Shown here: piece by piece, positions 10,549 through 19,148 of the stretch
Layout of the letters: every line of letters starts with the position of its first letter
Position numbering within the stretch: the stretch's first letter is position 1
Source of the DNA: Blastocladiella britannica
Lineage: Eukaryota > Blastocladiomycota > Blastocladiomycetes > Blastocladiales > Blastocladiaceae
Length of the DNA stretch: 26,393 nt
Reading direction: 5' to 3'
Assembly: GCA_025349905.2 (NCBI GenBank)
Contig: MU624749.1
Span: 1 to 26,393 of the forward strand
Made by a program: the position numbers and the translations under genes
Notes under the pieces: model-generated
The model's database searches: none
Told to the model about the DNA's origin: nothing
What the model saw: the letters and a program-made list of their open reading frames with translations, nothing else

Positions 10549-11429
10549 TCACAACATCGGCCCACCAATCTCGCCCACCGGCTTGAGGTTGGCAAAGTGC
10601 GCATCGCGCTTGGCGAGAGCCACCAGCTGCTTCTTGAAGGTGGCCGACAGGAACACCGCGTACAAGTTGAACAGGGCGACCATGATCGTGACCAGCACGT
10701 ATCCGGGCACCACAAACGCGAGCGGGTTGACCTGGCCAAAGATGACGGCGCCGGCCGCGTACACAATCATGTGCTTGACGATCCAAATGCGCAGGAACTT
10801 GAACGCCCCGAGGTGCTGCGTCCACACGATCGCCAGGCCGGCTAGGCACGCAATGAGACTGATGCCAAACCATACCGACTGGATAATCAAGTACGTGTGC
10901 TGCTTGGCCTGCAGCATGATGTAAAAGTTGCGCTCATCTTCGGAAACTGTTTATTTATTGGTTTAATAATCGTTTCTAAAATGAAAAGTATAAGAGGAAA
11001 CACACTGGAGGTGTCATTGATGAGCATGTCAAGCGGGTTGGGCAGCGATTGGGTCAAGAACAGGACGGCAAAGGTGCCCTCGAATGCCAGAACAATCTGT
11101 TTTTGATGGTGTCAGTGTTTGCGGCCAAACCAAGAGTCTGAGACAAAACTCACCAAGGTCACCACAAAGTACACGAGCATGGCACCCTGCAGAGTCAGGC
11201 CAGCCATGACCCTCTTGTCAAAGATTTCGGCCTCGCGCTCTTCCTGCGCCATGGCCTGCCGCGTCTCAAACCATCCGGGGCCAACAGCTGCCTTGCGGTC
11301 CATGGACTGGAACATGCCCGACTCGTAGTGCGGCGGATCCTGGACGGACATTTGTTGCGGTGGTGGAGGGGACACGAGCGTCGGCATGGCGACGGCCGCC
11401 GGGGCAGTGGGAGAGGTAGGTCCAGCCAT
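10549..11429 (-). CDS. Unrecognised small multi-pass membrane protein, three exons
   Basis: Exons in transcription order: 11429-11154, 11096-11006, 10946-10549, total 254 residues. I do not recognise the family. The N-terminal ~60 residues are Pro-rich and polar, followed by a charged amphipathic stretch (ETRQAMAQEEREAEIFDKR). Four or five hydrophobic segments follow: AMLVYFVVTLVIVLAF (spanning the first splice junction) and GTFAVLFLTQSL, TYLIIQSVWFGISLIACLAG, IVKHMIVYAAGAVIFGQV, and FVVPGYVLVTIMVALFNLYA. The C-terminus is short and basic, then ends GEIGGPML. The second junction (donor GTGTGT at 11005, acceptor at 10947) is set by frame. No secretion signal is present, so insertion probably begins with the first internal segment. 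It is divergently arranged with the HD-domain gene across 251 bases. Confidence 0.75.
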
Positions 11430-11680
11430 GTCGGATTATGGTACAATATTTTTGAGTAAAAAGTAAAAGCGTCCAGGCCAGCTGGAATTTGTGTTGAAAT
11501 GGTCGGTGTAGGGCTGACGAAAGAGAAGGGCGAGCGTTGGCCTCTTGTACTTTTTCCTTCCCTGGTTCATTAGGCAGGGTCGAGCCGCGGACGACCAATG
11601 AATACGCTTTCCCAAAACTGAATTAATGAAAAGCGCGTGTATTATTTCCCAACCTCTCTTGCGATAAATATATAATTCCA
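11430..11680. promoter_or_regulatory. Shared intergenic region between two divergent genes
   Basis: The 251 bases separate the start codons of the minus-strand membrane protein (11429) and the plus-strand HD-domain gene (11681), so both promoters must lie here or reach into the neighbouring genes. The stretch has A/T-rich ends next to both ATGs and a more GC-rich middle. TATATAA at 11669-11675 stops only five bases before the plus-strand ATG, too close to act as a conventional TATA box for that start codon. No other element can be assigned. Confidence 0.45.
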
Positions 11681-12468
11681 ATGTCGTCCCTCCATAACCC
11701 AGCCTCGATTCTGAAGTTCCTGCATATCGTGTCCAACCTCAAGGTATAACATTGGCCAGGACGAGCACACGCGCGCACACAAATAAAAATTTGAATGGTA
11801 TCCAGGTCACCAAACGCACCGGATGGATCCGACACGGCGTACCCGCGCCCGAGAGCATTGCCGACCACATGCACCGGATGGGCGTGATGGCTATGCTGGT
11901 CCAGGACGCGAGTTTGAATCGTGACCGCTGCGTTAAAATGGCCATTGTGCACGACATTGCCGAGGCGATTGCAGGCGATATTACGCCCAACTGCGGCGTG
12001 TCCAAGGAGGAAAAGTTTCGCCTTGAGCAGGTATTTAGTTTTTTTTCTATTCCTGAATGAGGGAAGCACATCTCACTTTTTTTTTTGGGGGGATGAAAGG
12101 ATGGTATTGATAAGCTGTGCGATCTGCTCGCGCCCGCGTCGCTGCCACGCGAGGAGATCCGTGCCCTGTGGCTCGAGTACGAGGCAGCATCCACGCCCGA
12201 GGCACTGTTTGTCAAGGATCTCGACAAGTTTGAGATGATCGTCCAGGGTATACCTTTTCACGGATATGCCATTTCCCTTGTATTAGCTCACACAAAAAGG
12301 ACATGTATAGCATTCGAGTACGAAAAGGCACATCCTGAAGTGGCACCGCTGGACGACTTTTTCCGGTCCACCAAGGGCGTGTTTGCGCACCCGCAGGTCA
12401 AGAGCTGGGTGGATCAACTGTACGCTGATCGCAAGGTTGCGCTTGGATACGATGCGTCCATCTTGTAA
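11681..12468 (+). CDS. HDDC2: HD-domain 5'-deoxynucleotidase (HDDC2 / Ygk1 type), four exons
   Basis: Members of this HD-superfamily group hydrolyse deoxyribonucleoside 5'-monophosphates, using a divalent metal. Exons: 11681-11743, 11806-12030, 12100-12247, 12311-12468, total 197 residues, close to human HDDC2 (about 204). The metal site is intact: H42 (in ESIADHMHRM), H70-D71 (in AIVHDIAEAIAGDI) and D138 (in VKDLDKFEMI). The N-terminal FLHIVSNLK helix and RTGWIR motif are also typical. Exon 1 has only 21 codons and was found from the conserved FLH-LK segment. The ATG at 11681 follows an A/T-rich leader (TATATAATTCCA). All three donors here have T at intron position +4. It starts a plus-strand run with the F-BAR gene 102 bases on. 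Confidence 0.93.
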
Positions 12469-12570
12469 AGGACTTTGCATTTCTTGGCTCTTGGCAGAAA
12501 ACGGAAGCTGCGGTTGCCTGCCTCTTTCGCAACAGCCAACAAACATACGCCAAAAAATATAAAACTGTAA

Positions 12571-14610
12571 ATGTCGCGCCGTCCCTCCGAGAACCCAGAG
12601 GCACAGGCGCCGTCCCCGGCATTCTCGTATGCGCCCGAACAGCGGCATCTCACGCCGCTCTTTTCGGTACAGTCACGGTGATCAAAGTTTAAAATGAATG
12701 GAAATGAATGGACACGATATATGTGGCAGGCCTTCGAGGACCGGGGGTACAAGGTGATCATTGAGCGAATGCGGTCGGGAAAGCACACCGCCAAACAGCT
12801 GGTCGACTACTTTACCCAGCGAGTGGCGCTCGAGGTGGCCTACTCTACGTCGCTCTCCAAAATGACCAAGGTCCTGGTCAGCGAGGATATTGGGTATTTT
12901 TATGTCAGCGTATCCTTTTGATATCCATGGTTAATGGAACTATATACACAGATCCACGCACAACGCGGTCGACACGCTTCGCATCGAATCCGAGGCGCTT
13001 TCAAAGCAGCACGCCGATTTCGCGACCTTCCTCAAGGCGCAGGTGGAAAAGCCGCTGGCCGATATGGTTGCGCGGCAAAAAACCACCCGCGAATCCGTAC
13101 TTATAGTTCCATTGCTCCCTACAATGGATCACTCACATACCACTCCAATAAAAAAACAGACCCTGACCATGGCAGAAAAGGACATGCGCACGCGTGCCGC
13201 GTGCCAGCAGCAGTACGTGCGCACCAAAGACAAGTACATGTCGCGCACGACCGAGGTGGCAACGCTGCGCGATGCCCAGCGGTCAAAGTACGGCAAGGAG
13301 CTGGAAAAGGCCAATGCGCGGCTGGCAAAGACCGAGGCGTCGCTCTCGCAGGCCGAGCAAGAGTACATGGTTGCGCAGGAGCAGCTGCAAAAGGCCAACA
13401 AGGACTGGGAAGCCAACTGGGCGAAAGCGCTGATGGAGTTTGAGGGGCTCGAGGTGGAGCGCATGGTCTCGATCCGGTCCAATCTGTCGCAGTTTTCGTC
13501 TGCATCGCGGAATCTCGCGGTCAAGGATGCTGAGGTATTGTTATTCCATTTTTTTTTTCCAGGCATAACGATGGACTCAGATCATGATCATAGAGCTACG
13601 AGCGGGTCCGCGCGCGAGCCGACGACTTGCGCGGTCCCGACGATCTGCAGCTGTTTATGAGCAAGCTCAATCTCGCGGCGCCGCCGCCTGCGTCCACTTC
13701 CATCACCCCGTCCACGTCGTCCACCGCCATGGCGCCATTCCCATTTGGTGCGACGGGAGGACTCGCACCTCCTCTTCCGGGAGTGACCGGGTTTACCGCC
13801 ACGGGTTCGACCACGCCGCCGTCTGGGTACATGGACATTACCACCGCGACGTCGGCCACGGACACGAGTCCGTCGACGTCACCCGGCCCGCGCGTGGCGT
13901 CGGCGCTTGCCAGCAATGGCCTTGGTGGAGACGGAGGCGCGATCCCGGTGCAGTCGACTGGATTTGGAGCCGTGCCGCCTCAACCGCAGTTGCAGCAGCT
14001 GCCAGCTGATCCGGGGTACATGATTCCGATGCCGGTGCCGTTCGTGGTGCATCCCACGGGCGGGTCGATGGTCGGCGATCTTGCTGGCGGCCTGGCGCCG
14101 TCACAGGGTGCGCCGATGGACCCCACGCTGTACGGCCCGCCGCCACAACCTCAGTACCAGCCGCAATACCAGCCACCGTACCAACCGCCTGTGCTGGGCT
14201 CCTCGCCGCCTCCGCAGCCTCTCGGGCATGGGTATGCACCAGAAATGGCACCAGGGGCATGGGCGCCCAGTGATCCTGCTCCTGCTGCCGTGGGTGGTAC
14301 CGCATCAGCAGAAACATCAAGGACAGCAGCACCTGGTGTGGCGAATGCCAGCGGGGAGCTGATCACGATGCCGGCGGATATCATGGACGCGGGCACGCCG
14401 GCCGAGGTGGTGTGTGTTGCGGTTGGCCGGTACGCGTACGTGGCCACCATTGACGAGGAGCTGAGCTTTGCGGCGGGGGACGAGCTGCAGGTGCTGATCC
14501 AGCATCCGGACGGGTGGTGGCTTGCCGAGACTACGCGCGACCCGCGCACACCCGGGGTCAAGCGGCGCGGCCTGATTCCGAGCAATTTCGTGATGGCGCG
14601 TGACCCTTGA
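12571..14610 (+). CDS. F-BAR and SH3 domain protein (Cip4 / PACSIN / Bzz1-like), five exons
   Basis: F-BAR proteins bend membranes and couple them to actin at endocytic or cytokinetic sites. Exons: 12571-12666, 12730-12893, 12952-13096, 13160-13534, 13594-14610, total 598 residues. After 32 polar residues the F-BAR domain starts (AFEDRGYKVIIERMRSGKHT) and runs as coiled coil to about residue 280, with the typical end YERVRARADDLRGPDDLQLF. Residues ~285-525 are low-complexity and Pro/Gln/Ser/Gly-rich. A C-terminal SH3 domain occupies ~530-598 (VGRYAYVATIDEELSFAAGD, DGWWLAE, GLIPSNFV). The third intron (13097-13159) is a multiple of three with no stop codon, so its retention would add 21 residues. 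One F-BAR plus a single C-terminal SH3 resembles PACSIN/syndapin, Cip4 or Hof1; I cannot place the subfamily. Confidence 0.92.
14142..14190 (+). repeat. Short Pro-Gln-Tyr codon repeat inside the F-BAR gene linker
   Basis: Imperfect tandem units translate as variations of P-Q-Y-Q-P and P-P-Y-Q-P in the disordered linker before the SH3 domain. Units vary at third codon positions, so this is selected or drifting protein repeat and not a recent pure microsatellite expansion. PPY-like motifs of this kind can bind WW domains, which is inference. Confidence 0.65.
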
Positions 14611-14744
14611 TCCTTTTTTTTTTCGTAATGTCGCTGGTGGTTACCTGGTCACGGGCAACCTCGGTTTTTGGCCTTTGGAAAATTAAAATTATACTCCCAG
14701 CCTCTCATTTTCAATTCGATTAATAAAATTATCATACCATAAAA

Positions 14745-15189
14745 ATGGGCCGCCTCCGTAAGAAACGCAACCACCACGGCATCCGCGACATCAAGCGGAA
14801 AGTGTCGACCAAGAACCGCGTCAAGGACCTGGACCAGATTCACGAGGACCTGGTGCCCGAGAAGGCCGAGCTGCTCGCCAAGCAGCCGTTCGACTTGGAC
14901 TTACCAGGACAGGGCCAGCACTACTGCATCGAGTGCTCGCGGTACTTTATCAACGACGAGTCGCTGGTGCTGCACACCAAGAGCAAGGTTCATCGCAGGA
15001 GGTACTGTATTTCCTCATTTCGCAATTACGTGCTGCACGGAATGCATCCCATTTCTGACTGGATGGCTCGTTAGGTTGAAGGAGCTCAAGGACGGACCTT
15101 ACACACAGGCCGAGGCCGAGGCGGCGGTGGGTCTTAAGACCGACAATGGCCGCACAAAGGCTGCGGACGTGGAGGCCATGAGCCACTGA
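14745..15189 (+). CDS. BUD20: Bud20 / ZNF593-like C2H2 zinc-finger ribosome biogenesis factor, two exons
   Basis: Bud20 shuttles with pre-60S ribosomal particles and helps their nuclear export. Exons 14745-15001 and 15075-15189 give 123 residues. The N-terminus is basic (GRLRKKRNHHGIRDIKRKV), as in the family. A single U1-like zinc finger has C61, C64, H77 and H83 (C-x2-C-x12-H-x5-H), followed by HRRRLKELKDGPYTQAEAE, the family's hallmark. The 73-nt intron splits the third Arg codon of HRRR. The ATG at 14745 has an A-rich context (CATAAAAATG). It converges on the Hsp70-like gene, with 131 bases between the stops. Confidence 0.94.
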
Positions 15190-15287
15190 TTTCTTCAATG
15201 TATATAATGAATGCGCACATGCAAAACTGTTCCTGTCATCGAGATCCATTCAGGGCCAAAAAAAAAAACGATGTGTGATATTTTATA

Positions 15288-15303
15288 GGAATGAATGAAT
15301 GAA
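15288..15303. repeat. Four tandem GAAT units between convergent genes
   Basis: A tract of four GAAT units lies between the stops of the zinc-finger gene and the Hsp70-like gene, in what is likely 3' UTR of the latter. It is a simple tetranucleotide repeat; no function is visible. Confidence 0.55.
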
Positions 15304-15320
15304 GAAAACGACCTCAGCAT

Positions 15321-17940
15321 TTACCCGCGGCGAGCACGCTTGGCCCCTCCGTCGGCCGCATCCACAGTCGAGTCGGCGGCGCCGCGCGCGCGCTTGGTGA
15401 CCGAGCTTGTGGACGACTCCGAGTCGCGGTCCACCGCCTCCTGGTCCTGGCCCTCCTCGGCAATGCCATTGGTGTAGCTGACGGCCGCATCGTACAGCTC
15501 GTCCGTGTTGGGGTTGCGCGCCTTGATGGATATCTCGGTCGCACCAAAGTGCACGCTGATCTCGATCGGGTAGTCGTTGATCTATTTCGAGAATACCAGT
15601 TTTAGCAATCATATCACTGTAAAATGCAACAAAGAGAGAAAGCGCACCGAGCGATTCTCGTCCAGAATGAGGGGCACCGTGATCTCGCCCAGCTGGAAGC
15701 AGCCCTCTTGGTCGACAAATTGGGGTCGCTCGGCCTTGGTCGCGTACTATATTTCATTACAAAGGAGGTTAATGCAAATCACGACAAACTAATGAGAAAA
15801 GGAATTGAGGACGGACCATGGACAGCTTGATGGACTTGGACCAAATGGCTGGCGGGTAGTACGTGCGCTTCACGACTTTGTTGACGTCGACTCCTTCTCC
15901 GTGCTTGATCAGGATGTCGAACTTGTCCTCGATCATCCAGGTACGCTGGTAGTGGTCCCAACTGCGCTTCTCCCTAAATTTTTTTTTTTACGAGTACAAA
16001 AACGTCATGGTTGGGGCCTCAGATGCAAAAATGGAAAATGAAATACATACTCGGGGTACGACGAGTCCCAGTAGCCACGAACAGCGAGGCCGTACGTCAG
16101 ACGGGCGCGGCGAGCCGTGATTGCGTCGGGGTTGAGACCGTAGTGCACGGCGCCCTTGACCACAACAGCTCCCGGGTCGTTGGGGCAGAACACCAGGTGA
16201 CCTTGCGGCTCGTAGCGGCTCCGGACGTGTTGGACAAGGTCTGCAGTATTGTTTTTTTTTTTTTTGTCAATATAAACACTCAGCTCGCCAAAAAAAAAGA
16301 GAAAACGTACAAGCAGACGAGTTGAACCCGCCAACGCACAGAATCTTGTCAATGGTGACGTTCTTGGCCTTGCACGAGTCAATCATCTCGTCCACAAGCG
16401 AGTCAATCTCGCCCAGGACCTTCTCAAACACGCCACGCATGTCCTCGTTGGTCAAGATGATCGAGTCGTCCTCGCCGTCCTGCAGGTCCGCCAGCCGCTC
16501 CTTGTTCTCGTCCGAGACCATGTTGAGCAGGCGGCCAGAGAGTGCCACCGCATACCGGTCCTCGTCCGGCGCATTTTTGAACGTGCGCTTGGTGTTTTCC
16601 CAGCTCGTCAGCAGGTTGACCATGGCCTCGGGACGCTCGGCCTGTGCGCGCTCCACCGCATCGGCGCCGAGGCGCGAACGAACCAGGTTCAGGAACGCAT
16701 CGTCCACAAACGTGGAGCCGCACGATTTGCCAGAGCCGGGGACAACCTCGGCAAACTGGAAGGTGCCGTCGGGCGAACGCGCAACCTGGTGCACCGTGAG
16801 ATCAACCGTACCACCACCTGTATTTTGGAAATCATCATGTGCCAAGATGTTTTTTGTCTTTTAATTTTTTTTCGGCGTTTTGTTGTTTGTTGTTTAGGGA
16901 TAGAAAGTAGAGTGCGATATATAGTTTTGCTCAAGAGCTTTCCAGTTGCTCAGGTTGGGACAATGAACGACAGAAGAGGAAGTTGACAGAGACTTTTGCG
17001 AGACGGCATGACGACAGGGAGGTAACATATAAAAGAAACATACCAGCATCCAAAATCATGAACACATCCTTGTCCTTGAGGCGGTTGGCGTCCTCGAGGG
17101 CCACGTACAGGGCCGCCGCCTCGGGCTCAAGGATGATGCTCAGGCGCGGGTCATTGGGCTCAGCCTAAATGCATGAGCAAAAAAAAAAATCAAGGCCAGA
17201 TTTCTCACTTGAATGAGTGAAAAAAAAAATCAACGCACGATCATGCCCGCAAAGACGGCCGCCTTGCGGGTGTGGGCCTTGCCCTTGTCGCTCCACATGG
17301 CGGGGACCTACCATATATGGTCGCTTTTACTTAAAACAAGGAGGGAGTCACTGGACCAAAAGGAAAAAAACCACATACCGTCAAGCACCACTGCACGTCG
17401 GCCAGGCGGAAACCGTCGCCGTACTTGAGCTGGAGCGTGGTTCGCACCGTCTCCAGCATAAAGCGCAGGTAGTCGCCAATCAGCACCACCGCATTCTTGC
17501 CCTTGGCCTTGTCGGGGTTCTGCTTCACGTACTCCTCGTCCAGGAGCAACTTGAACCGGTCAATGTACTGGGCGTTCTTGCGCTCCTCGGGCTTCATGGC
17601 CGAGTACATGCGGCGGGCATTGTAGCCCCACGAGACGGCATCGTGGCCCTTGTACAGAATGGCCGAGAGGGTCTTGGCGTACTGCACGGGCTGGTCCGTC
17701 CACTGGTAGAAGCCGGTGATGACCTTTTCGGACTGTTTAAACGGCTTGTCGTCAGTGAGAATACAAGTGTGAGTGATACTGATGCTGACAACAACGTACA
17801 CGCTGAGCAAAGGCAAAGCCCGAGTGCGAGGTACCAAAATCGATGGCGACGACGTAGCGGGACGCAAAGCCGTCGGGTCCATTCGTGGCAGCCGAGGTGG
17901 CGGCAGAGGGTGCGGACGACGACGCGGCAGCCATAGACAT
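15321..17940 (-). CDS. HSPA12-like divergent Hsp70 ATPase, nine exons
   Basis: An actin/Hsp70-fold ATPase of the HSPA12 type, common in expanded sets in fungi. Exons in transcription order: 17940-17800, 17732-17379, 17307-17239, 17164-17044, 16817-16311, 16240-16051, 15973-15817, 15746-15648, 15581-15321, total 632 residues. Phosphate 1 motif AIDFGTSHSGFAF starts at residue 32, phosphate 2 DAGGGTVD at 227-234 and the adenosine motif CVGGFNSSAYL at about 389-399. ATPase residues look intact. There is no classical substrate-binding domain; the end is low-complexity with two basic clusters (TKRARG and AKRARR) like a bipartite nuclear signal. Intron 4 (17043-16818) is 226 nt. The first acceptor could instead be at 17745, adding four residues (PFKQ). 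Client or role is unknown. Confidence 0.92.
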
Positions 17941-18085
17941 ATTTTTTTTATTTGTTCAAAACGCTCCAAAATGTAGAGAAATTCGCTCTCTTTCGCGCGT
18001 TGACCAAGTCTCGTCTTGACTACCATCCATCCCTCCCACCCTTCCTCGCTTCCCCTCAAACCGAACGTAACGTGGAAAATATATC
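17941..18085. promoter_or_regulatory. Compact divergent promoter region between Hsp70-like and Mpo1-like genes
   Basis: Only 145 bases separate the two start codons, so the genes almost certainly share a bidirectional promoter. The sequence has A/T-rich blocks next to both ATGs and a C/T-rich centre (about 18020-18060). I looked for a heat-shock element and found only a near miss (GAAATTC at 17979-17985, spacing one base short), so heat regulation is not supported. Confidence 0.5.
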
Positions 18086-19085
18086 ATGTCCATCTTTGAT
18101 TTCGAGTCGCAGTTCATCTTCTACGGAGGTATGTACCTTTACCCTTCCTTTCGCCATTTTTTTATGTCTTAACCTTATTGAAACCAGCGTACCACGACAA
18201 CAAGTGGAACAAGCTTGTGCACATCATCTGCGTGCCCTTGATCATGTACGCTCTCTTTCTTAACTTCCTGAATGGATGGATGGGTGGGGCTGGCAGTGGA
18301 GTTGGCTGGCTGCAAACCAACAAAACAAACGCCCACCACTTGCAATTCCGTGGATGAAGTGAACTCTCCCGGCTTTGGCAGCTGCCTCCCCGGAACCAAA
18401 TTTTAAATTAACAATCCAAATAACGCCACCTTACCTTCCCGCCCAGCTGGTCGCTCTTTGTCTTCCTAGCCACTTTCGGCGAGGTGGTGCCCCTCGAGTT
18501 TGTGCACAAGATCCCGCAGTACAATGGCTGGGTCCCCGAGGCCAATGCCGCGTTCTTTGTTGGCGCCGCGTACCTGGCGTACTACATGATCCTGGAGCCG
18601 TTTGCCACCATCACGTACACGCCCGTCATGCTGCTGCTGTTTGTGACCTCGGGCTGGGTTGCCAAGTTTGCCGACAACCCGATCAACGTTGTGCGTCTCA
18701 TTTCAATTCTTTTTTATTTTTGAGGTTTCTTGCATTGACTGACGTTCTTCTTGGTCATAACTAGGCCGTCATCAGCAACGTCGTGTCGTGGGTGTTCCAG
18801 ATCGGTGCTCACTTTGTCTTTGAGAAGCGCGCCCCTGCTTTCCTTGACTCTGTGCACCAGGGTATGCTTTTTTTTTATCTTTTCTCTTTTGGGATGCAAT
18901 TTAACCAAACTAACATTTAAAAAATAGCACTCGTGATGGCTCCTCTGTTTGTGTGGATGGAGGTGCTGTTCATGCTCGGTTACAAGCCCGAGATGGAGGC
19001 GCGCATGCAGAAGCAGGTGGACGTTGAGATTGCCAAGTTCCGTGCCTCGCAGGTTGCTGGCGCCGACAAGGCCAAGTCCGAGTAG
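18086..19085 (+). CDS. MPO1: Mpo1-like (DUF962) ER membrane dioxygenase, five exons
   Basis: Yeast Mpo1 is an iron-dependent ER dioxygenase in fatty-acid alpha-oxidation during phytosphingosine breakdown, turning 2-hydroxy fatty acids into chains one carbon shorter. Exons: 18086-18128, 18188-18245, 18447-18690, 18765-18861, 18928-19085, total 199 residues (yeast about 174). Family blocks: FYGAYHDNKWNKLVHIICVP with H17 and H26, a hydrophobic core with AAYLAYYMILEP, and WVFQIGAHFVFEKRAPAFLD with H131; these histidines are candidate metal ligands. Several hydrophobic segments match a multi-pass ER protein. The second intron is 201 nt, about three times the local norm. YME2 follows only 63 bases later (or 15 if its upstream in-frame ATG is used). 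Confidence 0.93.
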
Positions 19086-19148
19086 ATCGCGGTCAGAGAA
19101 ATGCAAAAGAGTTTTGTTCTCTCAGCTCCCGTTAAGAAAATCATAAAA

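Noticed and set aside
17979..17985. Heat-shock element upstream of the Hsp70-like gene
   Set aside because: GAAATTC has one base between GAA and TTC instead of two and no adjoining unit, so it does not meet the element's definition.
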